Shown: positions 1-8,069 of the stretch, piece by piece
Layout: each line of letters opens with the position of its first letter
How positions within the stretch are numbered: the stretch's first letter is position 1
From: CAKZLS01 sp963771545
GTDB lineage: Bacteria > Pseudomonadota > Alphaproteobacteria > Rhodospirillales > Defluviicoccaceae
Assembly (NCBI GenBank): GCA_963771545.1
Contig: CAVYTX010000002.1
Span: 124,001-188,000 of the forward strand
Length of the DNA stretch: 64,000 nucleotides
Direction of reading: 5' to 3'
The notes under the pieces: generated by a model
The model's input: only the letters and a program-made list of their open reading frames with translations
What the model was told of the DNA's origin: nothing
The model's database searches: none
Translations under genes and position numbers: made by a program

Positions 1-2
1 AG

Positions 3-3000
3 CCCCTTGACCTGGACTCGGCCCGCCGTCCGTTGCGTGCCGCCTCCGCGGACGGCATCCGCTCGGTCGCCGTCGTCTTTATGCACGGCTACCGCTATCC
101 CGACCACGAGAAAAAGGTGGGCGATCTCGCCCGGGAGATGGGCTTCACCCAGGTCTCCATGAGCCATGCGGTGAGCCCGCTCATCAAGCTGGTGAGCCGG
201 GGCGACACCGCGGTGGTGGACGCCTACCTGTCTCCGATCCTGCGCCGCTACATCGACCGGGTGGCGTCCCAGCTCGGCGACACGCGCCTGATGTTCATGC
301 AATCGAGCGGCGGTCTGACCGACGCCGATCTGTTCCAGGGCAAGGACAGCATCCTGTCGGGACCGGCCGGCGGCATCGTCGGCGCCGTCAAGACCACGGA
401 GATGGCCGGCTTTCCCAAGATGATCGGCTTCGACATGGGAGGCACCTCCACCGACGTCTCCCACTACGACGGCGAATACGAGCGCGCCTTCGAGACGGTC
501 GTCGCCGGGGTGCGGATGCGGGCGCCGATGATGCTGATCCACACCGTCGCGGCCGGCGGCGGTTCGATCCTGACGTTCGACGGTTCGCGCTATCGCGTCG
601 GCCCTGAATTGGCGAGCGCCAACCCCGGCCCGGCGTCCTACCGGCGCGGCGGTCCGCTGACGGTGACCGACTGCAACGTCATGCTCGGCAAGCTCCATCC
701 CGAGTTCTTCCCGCAAGTGTTCGGCGCCAACGCCGACGAGCCCCTCGACGTCGCGGCGGTCACGGCCAGGTTCGAGAGCCTTTCCGCCGAGATCCGCCAG
801 GCCACCGGCGATACCCGTTCGCCCATCGAGGTCGCCGACGGGTTCCTGCGGATCGCCGTAATTAACATGGCCAACGCCATCAAGGAGATCTCCATCCAGC
901 GCGGCTACGACGTCAGCGGCTACACGCTCTGCTGTTTCGGCGGCGCCGGCGGCCAGCACGCCTGCCTGGTGGCCGACGCGCTCGGCATGACCCGGGTGTT
1001 CATTCACCCGTTCGCCGGCGTCCTGTCCGCCTACGGCATGGGCCTCGCCGACCTCAACACCATGCGTCAGCGCTCGGTGGAAGCGGTGCTGGACGACGCC
1101 CGCGTCGGCAAACTGGAGGCGCTGCTGGCCGATATGGAGGCGGACGGCCGCGCCGAAATGCACGGCCAGGGCGTGGACGACGACGACATCCGGTTGTTGC
1201 GCAAGGTCCTGGTCAAGTACGAGGACACGGACTCCGCGCTGGTGGTCGATTTCGCCGACCGCGCCGGCATCGTCGCCGGCTTCGAGGCGGCCCACCAGCA
1301 ACGCTACGGGTTCACCGTTCCCGACAAGGCGTTCGTCGTCAACTCCGCCTCGGTCGAGGTGATCGGCGAGACCGAGCCGGTGAACGTCTCCGCGGCCGAG
1401 GACGCGCCGCGCGCGGAACCCCCGGCGCCGGCCGCCCACGTGACCATGTATGCCGGCGACGCGCCGCAACGAACGCCGGTCTACCACCGCGAGGCGCTGC
1501 GTCACGGCGATGAGGTGGACGGACCCGCGATCATCGTCGAGCCCACCGGCACCAACATCGTCGAAGCCGGCTGGCAGGCCGCGCTCAACGAACGGGGCGA
1601 TCTGGTTCTAACGCGCGTGGTACCTATCGAGCGGACCTTCGCCGTCGGCACGGCGGTGGACCCGGTGATGCTGGAGATCTTCAACAACCTGTTCATGTCC
1701 ATCGCCGAGCAAATGGGGTCGACCCTCGAGAACACCAGCTATTCCGTTAACATGAAGGAACGGCTCGACTTCTCCTGCGCGGTGTTCGACGCCGAGGGCA
1801 ATCTCGTCGCCAACGCGCCGCACGTTCCGGTGCACCTGGGCTCCATGAGCGACAGCGTCCGGGCGGTCGTCCACGAGCACGCGGCTTCCATGCGGCCGGG
1901 CGACGTGTTCGTGCTCAACGCGCCCTATAACGGCGGCACGCACCTGCCCGATATCACCGTCGTGACCCCTTCGTTCGACGCGGCGGGGAAAGAGGTCCTG
2001 TTCTACGTGGCCTCGCGCGGCCATCACGCCGACGTGGGCGGGATCACGCCGGGTTCCATGCCGCCGAACAGCCGGACGGTGGAGGAGGAGGGGGTTCTGT
2101 TCAACAACATCAAACTCGTGGATCAAGGCAAGTTCAGGGAGGACGCCGTTCGCGAGGTTCTCGGCTCAGGCCGCTGGCCGGCGCGCCATCCCGACCAGAA
2201 CGTCGCCGATCTCAAGGCGCAGATCGCCGCCAACGCCAAGGGGCTTCAGGAGCTCAAGCGGATGGTCGATCAGTTCGGCCTCGACGTGGTGCGCGCCTAC
2301 ATGAGCCACGTGCAGGACAACGCCGAGGAGTCGGTCCGCCGCGTGCTCGATGTCCTCACCGACGGCGAGATGGCCTTCCAGGTCGACGACGGCAGCGAGA
2401 TCAAGGTGAAAATCTCCATCGACCGCGAGAGCCGAAGCGCCGTCATCGATTTCACCGGCACCTCGCCGCAGCGGCCCAACAACTCCAACGCGCCCAGTTC
2501 CATATGCCGGGCGGCGGTGCTCTATGTTTTCCGGACCCTGGTCGACGGCGACATTCCCATGAACGAGGGCTGCTTGAAGCCGCTCGACATCGTCATCCCC
2601 GACGGCTGCATGCTCAACCCCGTCTATCCCGCCGCCGTGGTCGCCGGCAACGTCGAGACCTCGCAGTGGATCACCAACGCGCTCTATGGCGCGCTCGGCG
2701 TCATGGCGGCGGCGCAGGGCACCATGAACAACTTCACCTTCGGCGACGCCACCCATCAATACTACGAGACCATCGCCGGCGGTTCCGGCGCGGGGCCCGA
2801 TCACGACGGGACGTCGGCCATCCAGACCCACATGACAAATTCCCGCCTCACCGATCCCGAGGTCCTGGAATGGCGGTTCCCGGTGCTGGTGGACGCCTTC
2901 GCCATCCGTACCCGTTCCGGCGGCAACGGCAAACACCGGGGCGGCGACGGGGTGGTGCGCCGGATCAAGTTCCTGGAACCGATGACGGCCTCGATCCTGT

Positions 3001-3188
3001 CGTCGCACCGCTCCGTCGCTCCGTTCGGCCTTGATGGCGGCGAACCCGCCATGCCGGGGCATAACTGGGTCGAGCGGGCCGGCGGCGCACGCCAGGACCT
3101 GTCGGCGACGGAAACCGTCGACATGAACGCCGGCGACGTGTTCGTCATCGAAACGCCCGGCGGCGGCGGTTTTGGAGCGCCGGAATGA
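3..3188 (+). CDS. Hydantoinase/5-oxoprolinase family protein, HyuA-HyuB fusion, 5' end outside window
   Basis: ATP-dependent amidohydrolase that opens hydantoin or 5-oxoproline rings; the exact substrate cannot be told. The first ~500 residues are the HyuA-like ATPase half: a phosphate-binding run FDMGGTSTDV near residue 145 and a second glycine-rich loop CCFGGAGGQHA. After residue ~540 (VDPVMLEIFNNLFMSIAEQMG) the HyuB half follows, with the family motifs SCAVFDAEGNLVANAPHVPVHLGSM, NAPYNGGTHLPD, and a glycine-rich end (TPGGGGFGAP). The reading frame is open to the left edge and reads family-like sequence upstream of the first possible TTG at 33, so the gene starts outside the window; full proteins are ~1250-1300 residues and about 1060 are visible. 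The stop overlaps the next gene by 4 bases, so the two are probably cotranscribed. Confidence 0.9.
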   Translation, partial: PLDLDSARRPLRAASADGIRSVAVVFMHGYRYPDHEKKVGDLAREMGFTQVSMSHAVSPLIKLVSRGDTAVVDAYLSPILRRYIDRVASQLGDTRLMFMQSSGGLTDADLFQGKDSILSGPAGGIVGAVKTTEMAGFPKMIGFDMGGTSTDVSHYDGEYERAFETVVAGVRMRAPMMLIHTVAAGGGSILTFDGSRYRVGPELASANPGPASYRRGGPLTVTDCNVMLGKLHPEFFPQVFGANADEPLDVAAVTARFESLSAEIRQATGDTRSPIEVADGFLRIAVINMANAIKEISIQRGYDVSGYTLCCFGGAGGQHACLVADALGMTRVFIHPFAGVLSAYGMGLADLNTMRQRSVEAVLDDARVGKLEALLADMEADGRAEMHGQGVDDDDIRLLRKVLVKYEDTDSALVVDFADRAGIVAGFEAAHQQRYGFTVPDKAFVVNSASVEVIGETEPVNVSAAEDAPRAEPPAPAAHVTMYAGDAPQRTPVYHREALRHGDEVDGPAIIVEPTGTNIVEAGWQAALNERGDLVLTRVVPIERTFAVGTAVDPVMLEIFNNLFMSIAEQMGSTLENTSYSVNMKERLDFSCAVFDAEGNLVANAPHVPVHLGSMSDSVRAVVHEHAASMRPGDVFVLNAPYNGGTHLPDITVVTPSFDAAGKEVLFYVASRGHHADVGGITPGSMPPNSRTVEEEGVLFNNIKLVDQGKFREDAVREVLGSGRWPARHPDQNVADLKAQIAANAKGLQELKRMVDQFGLDVVRAYMSHVQDNAEESVRRVLDVLTDGEMAFQVDDGSEIKVKISIDRESRSAVIDFTGTSPQRPNNSNAPSSICRAAVLYVFRTLVDGDIPMNEGCLKPLDIVIPDGCMLNPVYPAAVVAGNVETSQWITNALYGALGVMAAAQGTMNNFTFGDATHQYYETIAGGSGAGPDHDGTSAIQTHMTNSRLTDPEVLEWRFPVLVDAFAIRTRSGGNGKHRGGDGVVRRIKFLEPMTASILSSHRSVAPFGLDGGEPAMPGHNWVERAGGARQDLSATETVDMNAGDVFVIETPGGGGFGAPE

Positions 3189-4003
3189 CCGAACTGAACG
3201 GCAAGACCGTCGCCCTGCCGGAAACCCGCGAACTCGACGTGCTGGCTCACCTGTTCGAACAGCGCGGCGCCGCGGTCGTGCGCTGTCCGCTGGTGCGCAT
3301 TCTCGACGCCCCCGATCCGGTTCCGGTCGAGGCATGGCTGCGCCGGTTCGTGGACGGCGGCTGCGACGACCTGATCCTGTTGACGGGCGAAGGGTTGCGC
3401 CGTCTTCGCGGCTTCGCGGCCCGCGCCGGGTCGGAGGCCGACTTTATCGAAGCGCTCACCCGGGTGCGCACCATCACCCGCGGGCCGAAACCGGTTCGCG
3501 CCCTCCAGGAGATGGGCGCCTCGGTCGACATTCGCGCCGAAACCCCGACCACCGACGGCGTGATCGCGGCGTTGAGCGCCCTCGACCTCGATGGCCGCGC
3601 GGTCGGCGTTCAGCTTTACGGCGAGGAGCCCAATGTCCGGCTGATGGATTTCCTGCGCGCCGCCGGCGCCAAAACCGATTCCGTCGCGCCTTATGTGTAC
3701 GCGGACAAGGTGGATGACGATCGTGTGGTCGATCTGGTGGAACGCATCGCCGGCGGCGGCGTCGACGTTGTCGCCTTCACCAGCGCGGCGCAGATCCGCC
3801 GGCTGTGGCAGGTGGCCAAGGACGGGTCCCTCGAGGAGCGGCTCGCCGCCGGCTTGAAGCGAACCAAGGTTGCGGCGATCGGTCCCGTCGCCGCCGACGC
3901 GGCCCGCAAGTTCGGCATGGACCCCGCCATCGTCCCGCCGCGCGTCTACTCCATGAAGCCGTTCGTCAATGAAATCGCGAGAGCTTTTCGAGAGAGCCGC
4001 TGA
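3185..4003 (+). CDS. Uroporphyrinogen-III synthase family protein (HemD-like)
   Basis: 272-residue protein of the HemD fold, which cyclises and rearranges hydroxymethylbilane to uroporphyrinogen III in tetrapyrrole synthesis. Family hallmarks are the start (GKTVALPETRELDVLAHLFEQRGA, rearranged N-terminal domain), LTGEGLRRL in domain 2, and the conserved C-terminal block VDVVAFTSAAQIRRLW followed by KVAAIGPVAADAARKFG. The ATG overlaps the hydantoinase stop as ATGA, suggesting translational coupling. It lies beside a hydantoinase rather than hemC, so it may be a secondary HemD-like protein and not the main enzyme. Start ATG 3185 is the only one that fits the family. Confidence 0.8.
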   Translation: MTELNGKTVALPETRELDVLAHLFEQRGAAVVRCPLVRILDAPDPVPVEAWLRRFVDGGCDDLILLTGEGLRRLRGFAARAGSEADFIEALTRVRTITRGPKPVRALQEMGASVDIRAETPTTDGVIAALSALDLDGRAVGVQLYGEEPNVRLMDFLRAAGAKTDSVAPYVYADKVDDDRVVDLVERIAGGGVDVVAFTSAAQIRRLWQVAKDGSLEERLAAGLKRTKVAAIGPVAADAARKFGMDPAIVPPRVYSMKPFVNEIARAFRESR

Positions 4004-4077
4004 AATCGCGGCCGGCAATTACTACAACCGCTGGTTTCATCCATATCCTCCTCCGCCGCCGGCGCGCGCACCGCGCG

Positions 4078-4120
4078 GTTTTGTCTACTTTTTGTCTACC
4101 TCGGGGGCCGTTTTGTATAC
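4078..4120. repeat. TTTTGTNTAC repeats left of the IS4-type element
   Basis: Two adjacent copies of TTTTGTCTAC (the second with one more T) lie at about 4079-4099, and TTTTGTATAC at 4111-4120. The reverse complement of the last one, GTATACAAAA, is the unit repeated on the other side of the insertion element at 5383-5412 and 5462-5480. The 188 bases between hemD and the element contain no convincing gene. Function is unknown; TTGTATACAA-like palindromes are typical of GntR-type operators, which is only a suggestion. Confidence 0.4.
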
Positions 4121-4191
4121 CGTCGTTACGCAACCGTGGCGCTTAAGTCGTTGACTCCCAATAAAACCTCTTCGCCCCAAATGTGAAAGGT

Positions 4192-5379
4192 CACGCTACA
4201 CGACAGTCTAGCTGAGAGGCCGAGAATGTGCTGTTCTGGACGATTCTGTCTTGCGAACGGAGCCGTTCATGAACCGACATCTTCTCGACGCTCTCATGGG
4301 TACGCTATCGCGCCATCTTGATCTCGGCAAGTCGCGTGTGGAAACGTTGGCGTTGCTGATTTTGGGTATGGTCAACGGCCGCACGGTCAATCTGAGTCAC
4401 ATTGCCAGCCAGCTTTCCGGGACCGCTTCGATCCCATCGGTGTATCGCCGCCTGCAGCGATTTTTCCAGTATGTGCGCCTCGACGGGAACTGGTCGGCGC
4501 CGCTCATTGTCAAGTGGCTGGGGATCAAGCCGCCTTGGGTCCTGTGCCTGGATCGGACCAACTGGAAGATCGGCCGCCGTGACGTCAACATCCTGACGCT
4601 GGCGATCACCACGCGGCGGGTGCGCATCCCGCTGATGTGGACGCTGCTGCCCAGCGGCGGATGCAGCACCCAGGATGACCGCATCGACTTGATGCGTCGC
4701 TACCTCGCCATCTTCGATCCCGCCTCGATCTCCTGGCTCCTCGCCGACCGCGAGTTCATCGGCGTCAGGTGGATGGAATTCCTGTTGAAAAACAACATCA
4801 TCTTCGCCATCCGGCTGAAGGAGGACACCGTCATCTATCTCGAGGACGGTCACACCTATCAATTCAAAAGCCTCTTGCGCACCCGCCGGAAAGCCAAGCA
4901 GATCCTGGCGCGGCCGGGACGTCTCGCCGCCATGACCGACTGCCCGGGACTGCCTCTCACGTTCGCGGCCAAGCGCCTCGCCGACGATGAGTTCCTGATC
5001 GTCGCCACCAACGGACCCACCGACAAGGCTCTCCACATCTACAGGAAACGGTGGCAGATCGAATGCTTGTTTGGCGACAGCAAAACCCGTGGTCTCAACA
5101 TGGAAGACACGCGTATCACCGACCCGGCCAAACTCAACACCCTCCTCATCATCATCTCTCTCGCCATGGCCTGGGCCCACGTTACCGCCGCCACCGCTCA
5201 GGCCGGCGCCGCCATCAAGAAACGCACACACGGATACCGCTACAAATCCTGGTTTCGCCTCGGCTTCGACCTCCTACGAAACTGGATCCTCCACCAACCC
5301 GACAAAGCCGCACATACCTGGACACGAACTTGGCCAAAGCGACGCCTCAATCCAAAAACCAGCAGAGTCGTGTAGTGTG
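4192..5379 (+). mobile_element. IS4-family insertion sequence, 1188 bp, with 9-bp target duplication
   Basis: Terminal inverted repeats are visible: the left end reads CACGCTACACGAC (4192-4204) and the right end, reverse complemented from 5379, reads CACACTACACGAC. The flanks are GTGAAAGGT (4183-4191) and GTGAAAAGT (5380-5388), an 8 of 9 match, which fits the 9-12 bp duplications of the IS4 family. The single transposase gene fills almost the whole element. Confidence 0.8.
4269..5375 (+). CDS. IS4-family transposase
   Basis: DDE transposase of 368 residues that cuts and joins the ends of its own element. It carries VLCLDRTNWKIG (first catalytic Asp), SWLLADREFIG (second Asp) and the IS4 signature Y-x2-R-x3-E-x6-K read as YRKRWQIECLFGDSK, which supplies the catalytic Glu. 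The length is usual for the family and no break is seen, so the gene may be active. ATG 4269 (MNRHLLDALM) is preferred over an upstream TTG because it matches the usual start of such transposases. The stop lies four bases inside the right inverted repeat. Confidence 0.9.
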   Translation: MNRHLLDALMGTLSRHLDLGKSRVETLALLILGMVNGRTVNLSHIASQLSGTASIPSVYRRLQRFFQYVRLDGNWSAPLIVKWLGIKPPWVLCLDRTNWKIGRRDVNILTLAITTRRVRIPLMWTLLPSGGCSTQDDRIDLMRRYLAIFDPASISWLLADREFIGVRWMEFLLKNNIIFAIRLKEDTVIYLEDGHTYQFKSLLRTRRKAKQILARPGRLAAMTDCPGLPLTFAAKRLADDEFLIVATNGPTDKALHIYRKRWQIECLFGDSKTRGLNMEDTRITDPAKLNTLLIIISLAMAWAHVTAATAQAGAAIKKRTHGYRYKSWFRLGFDLLRNWILHQPDKAAHTWTRTWPKRRLNPKTSRVV

Positions 5380-5382
5380 GTG

Positions 5383-5480
5383 AAAAGTATACAAAAGTAT
5401 ACAAAAGTATACATTTCCGCGCGCTAAGTACTTGATTTTCCTAGAATAGATTTTTCGACCAGGTATACAAAAGTATATAC
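5383..5480. repeat. Tandem AAAAGTATAC repeats
   Basis: Three perfect head-to-tail copies of the 10-bp unit AAAAGTATAC (5383-5412), then a further GGTATACAAAAGTATATAC at 5462-5480. The unit overlaps the right target duplication of the IS4-type element. The 10-bp period places every copy on the same DNA face, as in protein-binding arrays. The region 5380-5757 is AT-rich and holds no convincing gene. Confidence 0.5.
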
Positions 5481-5757
5481 GAGTCTCGCATAATCCATTG
5501 ATATTGAACGTCTTTTTCCCGAAACAAAAGTCAACAAATCGCGCGGGCGTCGAAGCCGGCGCCGCCGCGGCGGCGTGGGTCAATTGGGCGAACCACCGGC
5601 AACCGCTCCCGCCGGGCTTTCAATGGAGTCATGGCATGCTCTAGGTTATATTACCAAGAAATAGGTACGTACACCTAATTCGGCTTAAGGTCAAGGCCGT
5701 TCGCCATCACCGCGAGCAGCCCTCATCGCCGTGCGTCGCCTTTTTCGGAATTGACGG

Positions 5758-5774
5758 TTGACGTATAGCGTCAA
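5758..5774. promoter_or_regulatory. Palindromic operator/promoter of the higBA-type pair
   Basis: TTGACG-TATAG-CGTCAA is a perfect 6-bp inverted repeat with a 5-bp centre, 21 bases before the toxin start. It overlaps a TATAGCG element that could act as a -10 box. Toxin-antitoxin operons of this type are autorepressed by the antitoxin binding such a palindrome. The role here is inferred. Confidence 0.6.
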
Positions 5775-5795
5775 TTGGTGCTAGTTTGATTGTGT

Positions 5796-6080
5796 ATGAT
5801 TAGGAGTTTTCGGGATCGGCGGAGCCAGAACTTTTATGACGGTGAGCATGTTCGGGCGTTCCATGGCTTTGCGGCTCAGGCGGAAAGACGCCTTGCGATC
5901 CTCGATGCGGCGACCAGCCTGCGGGACTTGCGCGCCCTGCCCTCCAACCGCCTCGAGGTCCTGAAGGGCGACAGGGCAGGGCAGTACAGCATTCGCATCA
6001 ACCAGCAATGGCGCATCTGCTTCGAGTGGCCGGAAGGCTCACCCGGACCCGAAAACGTCGAGATCGTGGATTACCATTGA
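5796..6080 (+). CDS. higB: HigB-like toxin, RelE/ParE superfamily mRNA interferase
   Basis: About 94 residues with HigB-type blocks: MIRSFRDRRSQNFYDGEH at the start, ARLAILDAATSLRDLRALPSNRLEVLKGDRAGQYS-like middle and the C-terminal pattern SIRINQQWRICFEW followed by VEIVDYH. HigB toxins cleave mRNA in translating ribosomes and are neutralised by HigA. ATG 5796 is chosen over a TTG six bases upstream because it gives the family start MIRSF. It is the first gene of a toxin-first operon; the antitoxin follows after 31 bases. Confidence 0.9.
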   Translation: MIRSFRDRRSQNFYDGEHVRAFHGFAAQAERRLAILDAATSLRDLRALPSNRLEVLKGDRAGQYSIRINQQWRICFEWPEGSPGPENVEIVDYH

Positions 6081-6111
6081 TCGTGGATTGCCATTGAAGG
6101 AGGACCACGCC

Positions 6112-6456
6112 ATGATGAACCGAAGGCCCGTGCATCCGGGCGAGGTTCTGAACGAAGAACTCGAAGAGCTTGGGGTTTCACCCACCGAGCTGGCCCGGCA
6201 GGTCGCGGTGCCGGCGAACCGGATCAGTCAGATCATCAACGGAAAGCGCCATGTGAGCGCCGATACGGCCTTGCGCCTGGGCCATTGGTTCGGCACGAGC
6301 GCCCGGTTCTGGACCAACCTGCAAAATCAGTTCGACCTAGCCATTGCGCAGCGGAAGGCGGGCAAGGCCATTGCCGCCCTGCCCACCAGGCCGGCGGGGG
6401 TCGGAGACGGTGCCATTTTCCATAGTCCGACCAGCAGGTTTGGCCCTTCCTCGTGA
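6112..6456 (+). CDS. higA: HigA-like antitoxin, HTH domain, C-terminus altered by a repeat
   Basis: XRE-type helix-turn-helix antitoxin that binds HigB and represses the operon. The conserved HigA opening RRPVHPGEVLNEELEELGVSPTELARQ is followed by the recognition helix region VPANRISQIINGKRHVSADTALRLG and WTNLQNQFDL. ATG 6112 follows the Shine-Dalgarno AAGGAGGA (6097-6104). HigA proteins usually end near residue 95-100; here the last ~16 residues (from GDGAIFHSPT) are encoded by a ~94-bp repeat that recurs at 7547, so the natural C-terminus was probably replaced. The HTH part is intact. Confidence 0.85.
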   Translation: MMNRRPVHPGEVLNEELEELGVSPTELARQVAVPANRISQIINGKRHVSADTALRLGHWFGTSARFWTNLQNQFDLAIAQRKAGKAIAALPTRPAGVGDGAIFHSPTSRFGPSS

Positions 6457-6500
6457 GTTCCTTCCGAAATGCTACAATGATGGGCCTGACCCCACAGCCG
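6407..6500. repeat. Direct repeat copy 1 (~94 bp)
   Basis: The segment starting GACGGTGCCATTTTCCATAG and running through CCTTCCTCGTGAGTTCCTTC to a CTGACCCC end recurs at 7547-7640 with few changes, exactly 1140 bases later. This copy contributes the C-terminal codons of higA. Confidence 0.8.
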
Positions 6501-6540
6501 GTCCGGAAAGTCAATCAATCGAATCTGACCCATTTGCTTA

Positions 6541-7456
6541 AAGTCCGAACTCGAAACTCATGTTGAGCGTGCCAAGCGTCGGGTGAGCATCATGACGGAA
6601 GCGGCGTAGAGGAAGGTTTGGGCGGAGGCGATGGTGGCTTCGAAGTCTTTGGCGAGCCTTCGGTTACGGTTGATCCAGGCGAAGAAGCGCTCGACCACTC
6701 ATCGCCTTGGCAGGACCTGGAAGCCGACCTGGTCAGCGATCTTCTTGACCACCTCGATGGCAATGCAGGTGGCGTCCTTGACCCGCTGGGCGCCATAGGC
6801 GCTGTCGGCGAAGGCGAGTTCGACGAAGGGGAACGATCGCCGCGACGCCTTGAGCAGCGGGATCGCGCCGTCGCGATCCTGAATGTCGGCCGGGTGGGCT
6901 TGAATCACCAGCGCCCGCCCATCGGTATCGACCATGGCGTGGCGCTTGCGGCCCTTGATCTTCTTGGCCCCGTCGTAGCCCCTGGGGCCGCCGGCTTCGA
7001 CGGTCTTGACGCTCTGGCTGTCGATCACCGCCGCCGACGGACTGGCCTCCCGCCCGACCCGCTCGCGGTCGAGCGCGACGAGATGGTGGTTGATGGTCTC
7101 GAACAGGCCCTCGCGGCGGAAGCGCAGGAACCAACCGTAGACCGTCGTCATCGGCGGGAAGTCCTTGGGCAGCATGCGCCAGGCGCAGCCGGCCCGCAGG
7201 ACGTAGAAGATGGCGTTCATGATCTCGCGCATCGGCCATTCGCGGGGCCGGCCGGTCCGCGCCGGCGGCGGCATGAACGGCGCGATGATCTCCCACTCCG
7301 CATCGCTCAGATCGCTTCCATAACGCAGATGATCGCGGCTATGTTGCCGCCGGGTGGTCGGTGTCCACATGTGCCCCTCCAAACTGGCTTTGACAACCGT
7401 TTGGAATCACATCTGAACCCGCCAATCCAGCCAAAAATTGAGTTTCAAGACGGCTT
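6541..7456 (-). mobile_element. IS5-family insertion sequence, 916 bp, with CTTA target duplication
   Basis: The left end AAGTCCGAACTCGAAACTCA and the right end (reverse complement AAGCCGTCTTGAAACTCA) form imperfect inverted repeats. CTTA flanks the element on both sides (6537-6540 and 7457-7460), the 4-bp duplication expected of this family. It sits between the two copies of the ~94-bp direct repeat. Its only gene is a transposase with an in-frame stop. Confidence 0.8.
6558..7370 (-). pseudogene. IS5-family transposase broken by a nonsense codon
   Basis: Reads as a standard IS5-type DDE transposase: RYGSDLSDAEWEIIAPFMP at the start, VIDSQSVKT (first Asp), KGRKRHAMVDTDGRAL (second Asp) and, near the end, VVERFFAWINRNRRLAKDFE (catalytic Glu). 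A TGA at 6699-6701 interrupts it just before VVERFF, where family members have Trp (RRW-VVER), so TGG to TGA is the likely change. Without readthrough the product lacks the catalytic Glu and is inactive. Both halves share one frame, so this is a point mutation and not a frameshift. ATG 7370 follows GGAGGGG and is preferred over a TTG upstream. Confidence 0.85.
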
Positions 7457-7546
7457 CTTAGAATCGTTCGGTCGCTGATCCTTTCGATTGCGCGCTGGAT
7501 CCTAGGTTCAATCGAACTCTGACCCTTAGGGAGGTGGGAGACGGGG

Positions 7547-7640
7547 ACGGTGCCATTTTCCATAGTCCGACCAGCAGTTTTGGCCCTTCCTCGTGAGTTC
7601 CTTCCGGAAAGCTACAATACTAGCCCTGACCCCCAAGCCG
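7547..7640. repeat. Direct repeat copy 2 (~94 bp)
   Basis: Second copy of the repeat at 6407-6500; differs at a few positions (for example GCAGTTTTGG against GCAGGTTTGG). It lies just outside the IS5-type element and runs into a short PilZ-like fragment. Confidence 0.8.
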
Positions 7641-7784
7641 GAGGGGGGCGCAAAGCGTTTGTGCGAGGTTGTTTGGTCCGCAAACGATAAAGTGGGCGTC
7701 AAATTTATCGATCTGTCCGATCAAGAGGCAACGGAGAGCCCTCGGCAGCTGCTTCTCAGACGCACCAAATTGTTAGAGGATTAG
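7593..7784 (+). pseudogene. Possible C-terminal fragment of a PilZ-like protein
   Basis: A short open frame whose second half, RLCEVVWSANDKVGVKFIDL, resembles the last strands of a PilZ domain (consensus near VVWRxGDxxGVxF). No N-terminal RRxxR motif is present and the first residues come from the direct repeat, so it is best read as a remnant. The following 285 bases (7785-8069) hold only a copy of the CAATCGACTCTGACCCC repeat. Confidence 0.35.
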
Positions 7785-7940
7785 CTTCATAAGCTCCGAA
7801 GCGAGATCGAGACAGTATTGGCGCCGTAAAGGGTTCGCGCGCGGCCACCCCACCGTTTTTGCCCCGCTTCGTTTTGACGTGTCCTACGTTTTCACCAAGT
7901 GGTGCACTTCCAACCTGAATCCGCCCTCAGAACCCAGTTT

Positions 7941-7957
7941 CAATCGACTCTGACCCC
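7941..7957 (+). repeat. Dispersed 17-bp repeat CAATCGACTCTGACCCC, left of the peptidase cassette
   Basis: Exact text CAATCGACTCTGACCCC. Near copies lie at 6516-6531 and 7509-7525, and an inverted copy (16 of 17) lies at 10973-10989. Such strings often border mobile or repetitive units in proteobacteria; here the direct and inverted copies bracket the three-gene cassette. Confidence 0.6.
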
Positions 7958-8069
7958 GCCGTTTTCGCAATTCCGTTTGCCGCTTAAGAGCCATTTTTTT
8001 GGTCAATCGTCTGTGCCGGAGCAGAGTTCCGAGCGACGAAGTTTTCGTCGGATGCAGTGGCGACAGACG

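Noticed and set aside
3969..4154. 61-codon open frame overlapping the end of hemD
   Set aside because: Low-complexity proline run, no ribosome site, overlaps the conserved HemD end.
5383..5412. CRISPR-like array
   Set aside because: The 10-bp units are directly adjacent with no spacers, and no cas gene is in the window.
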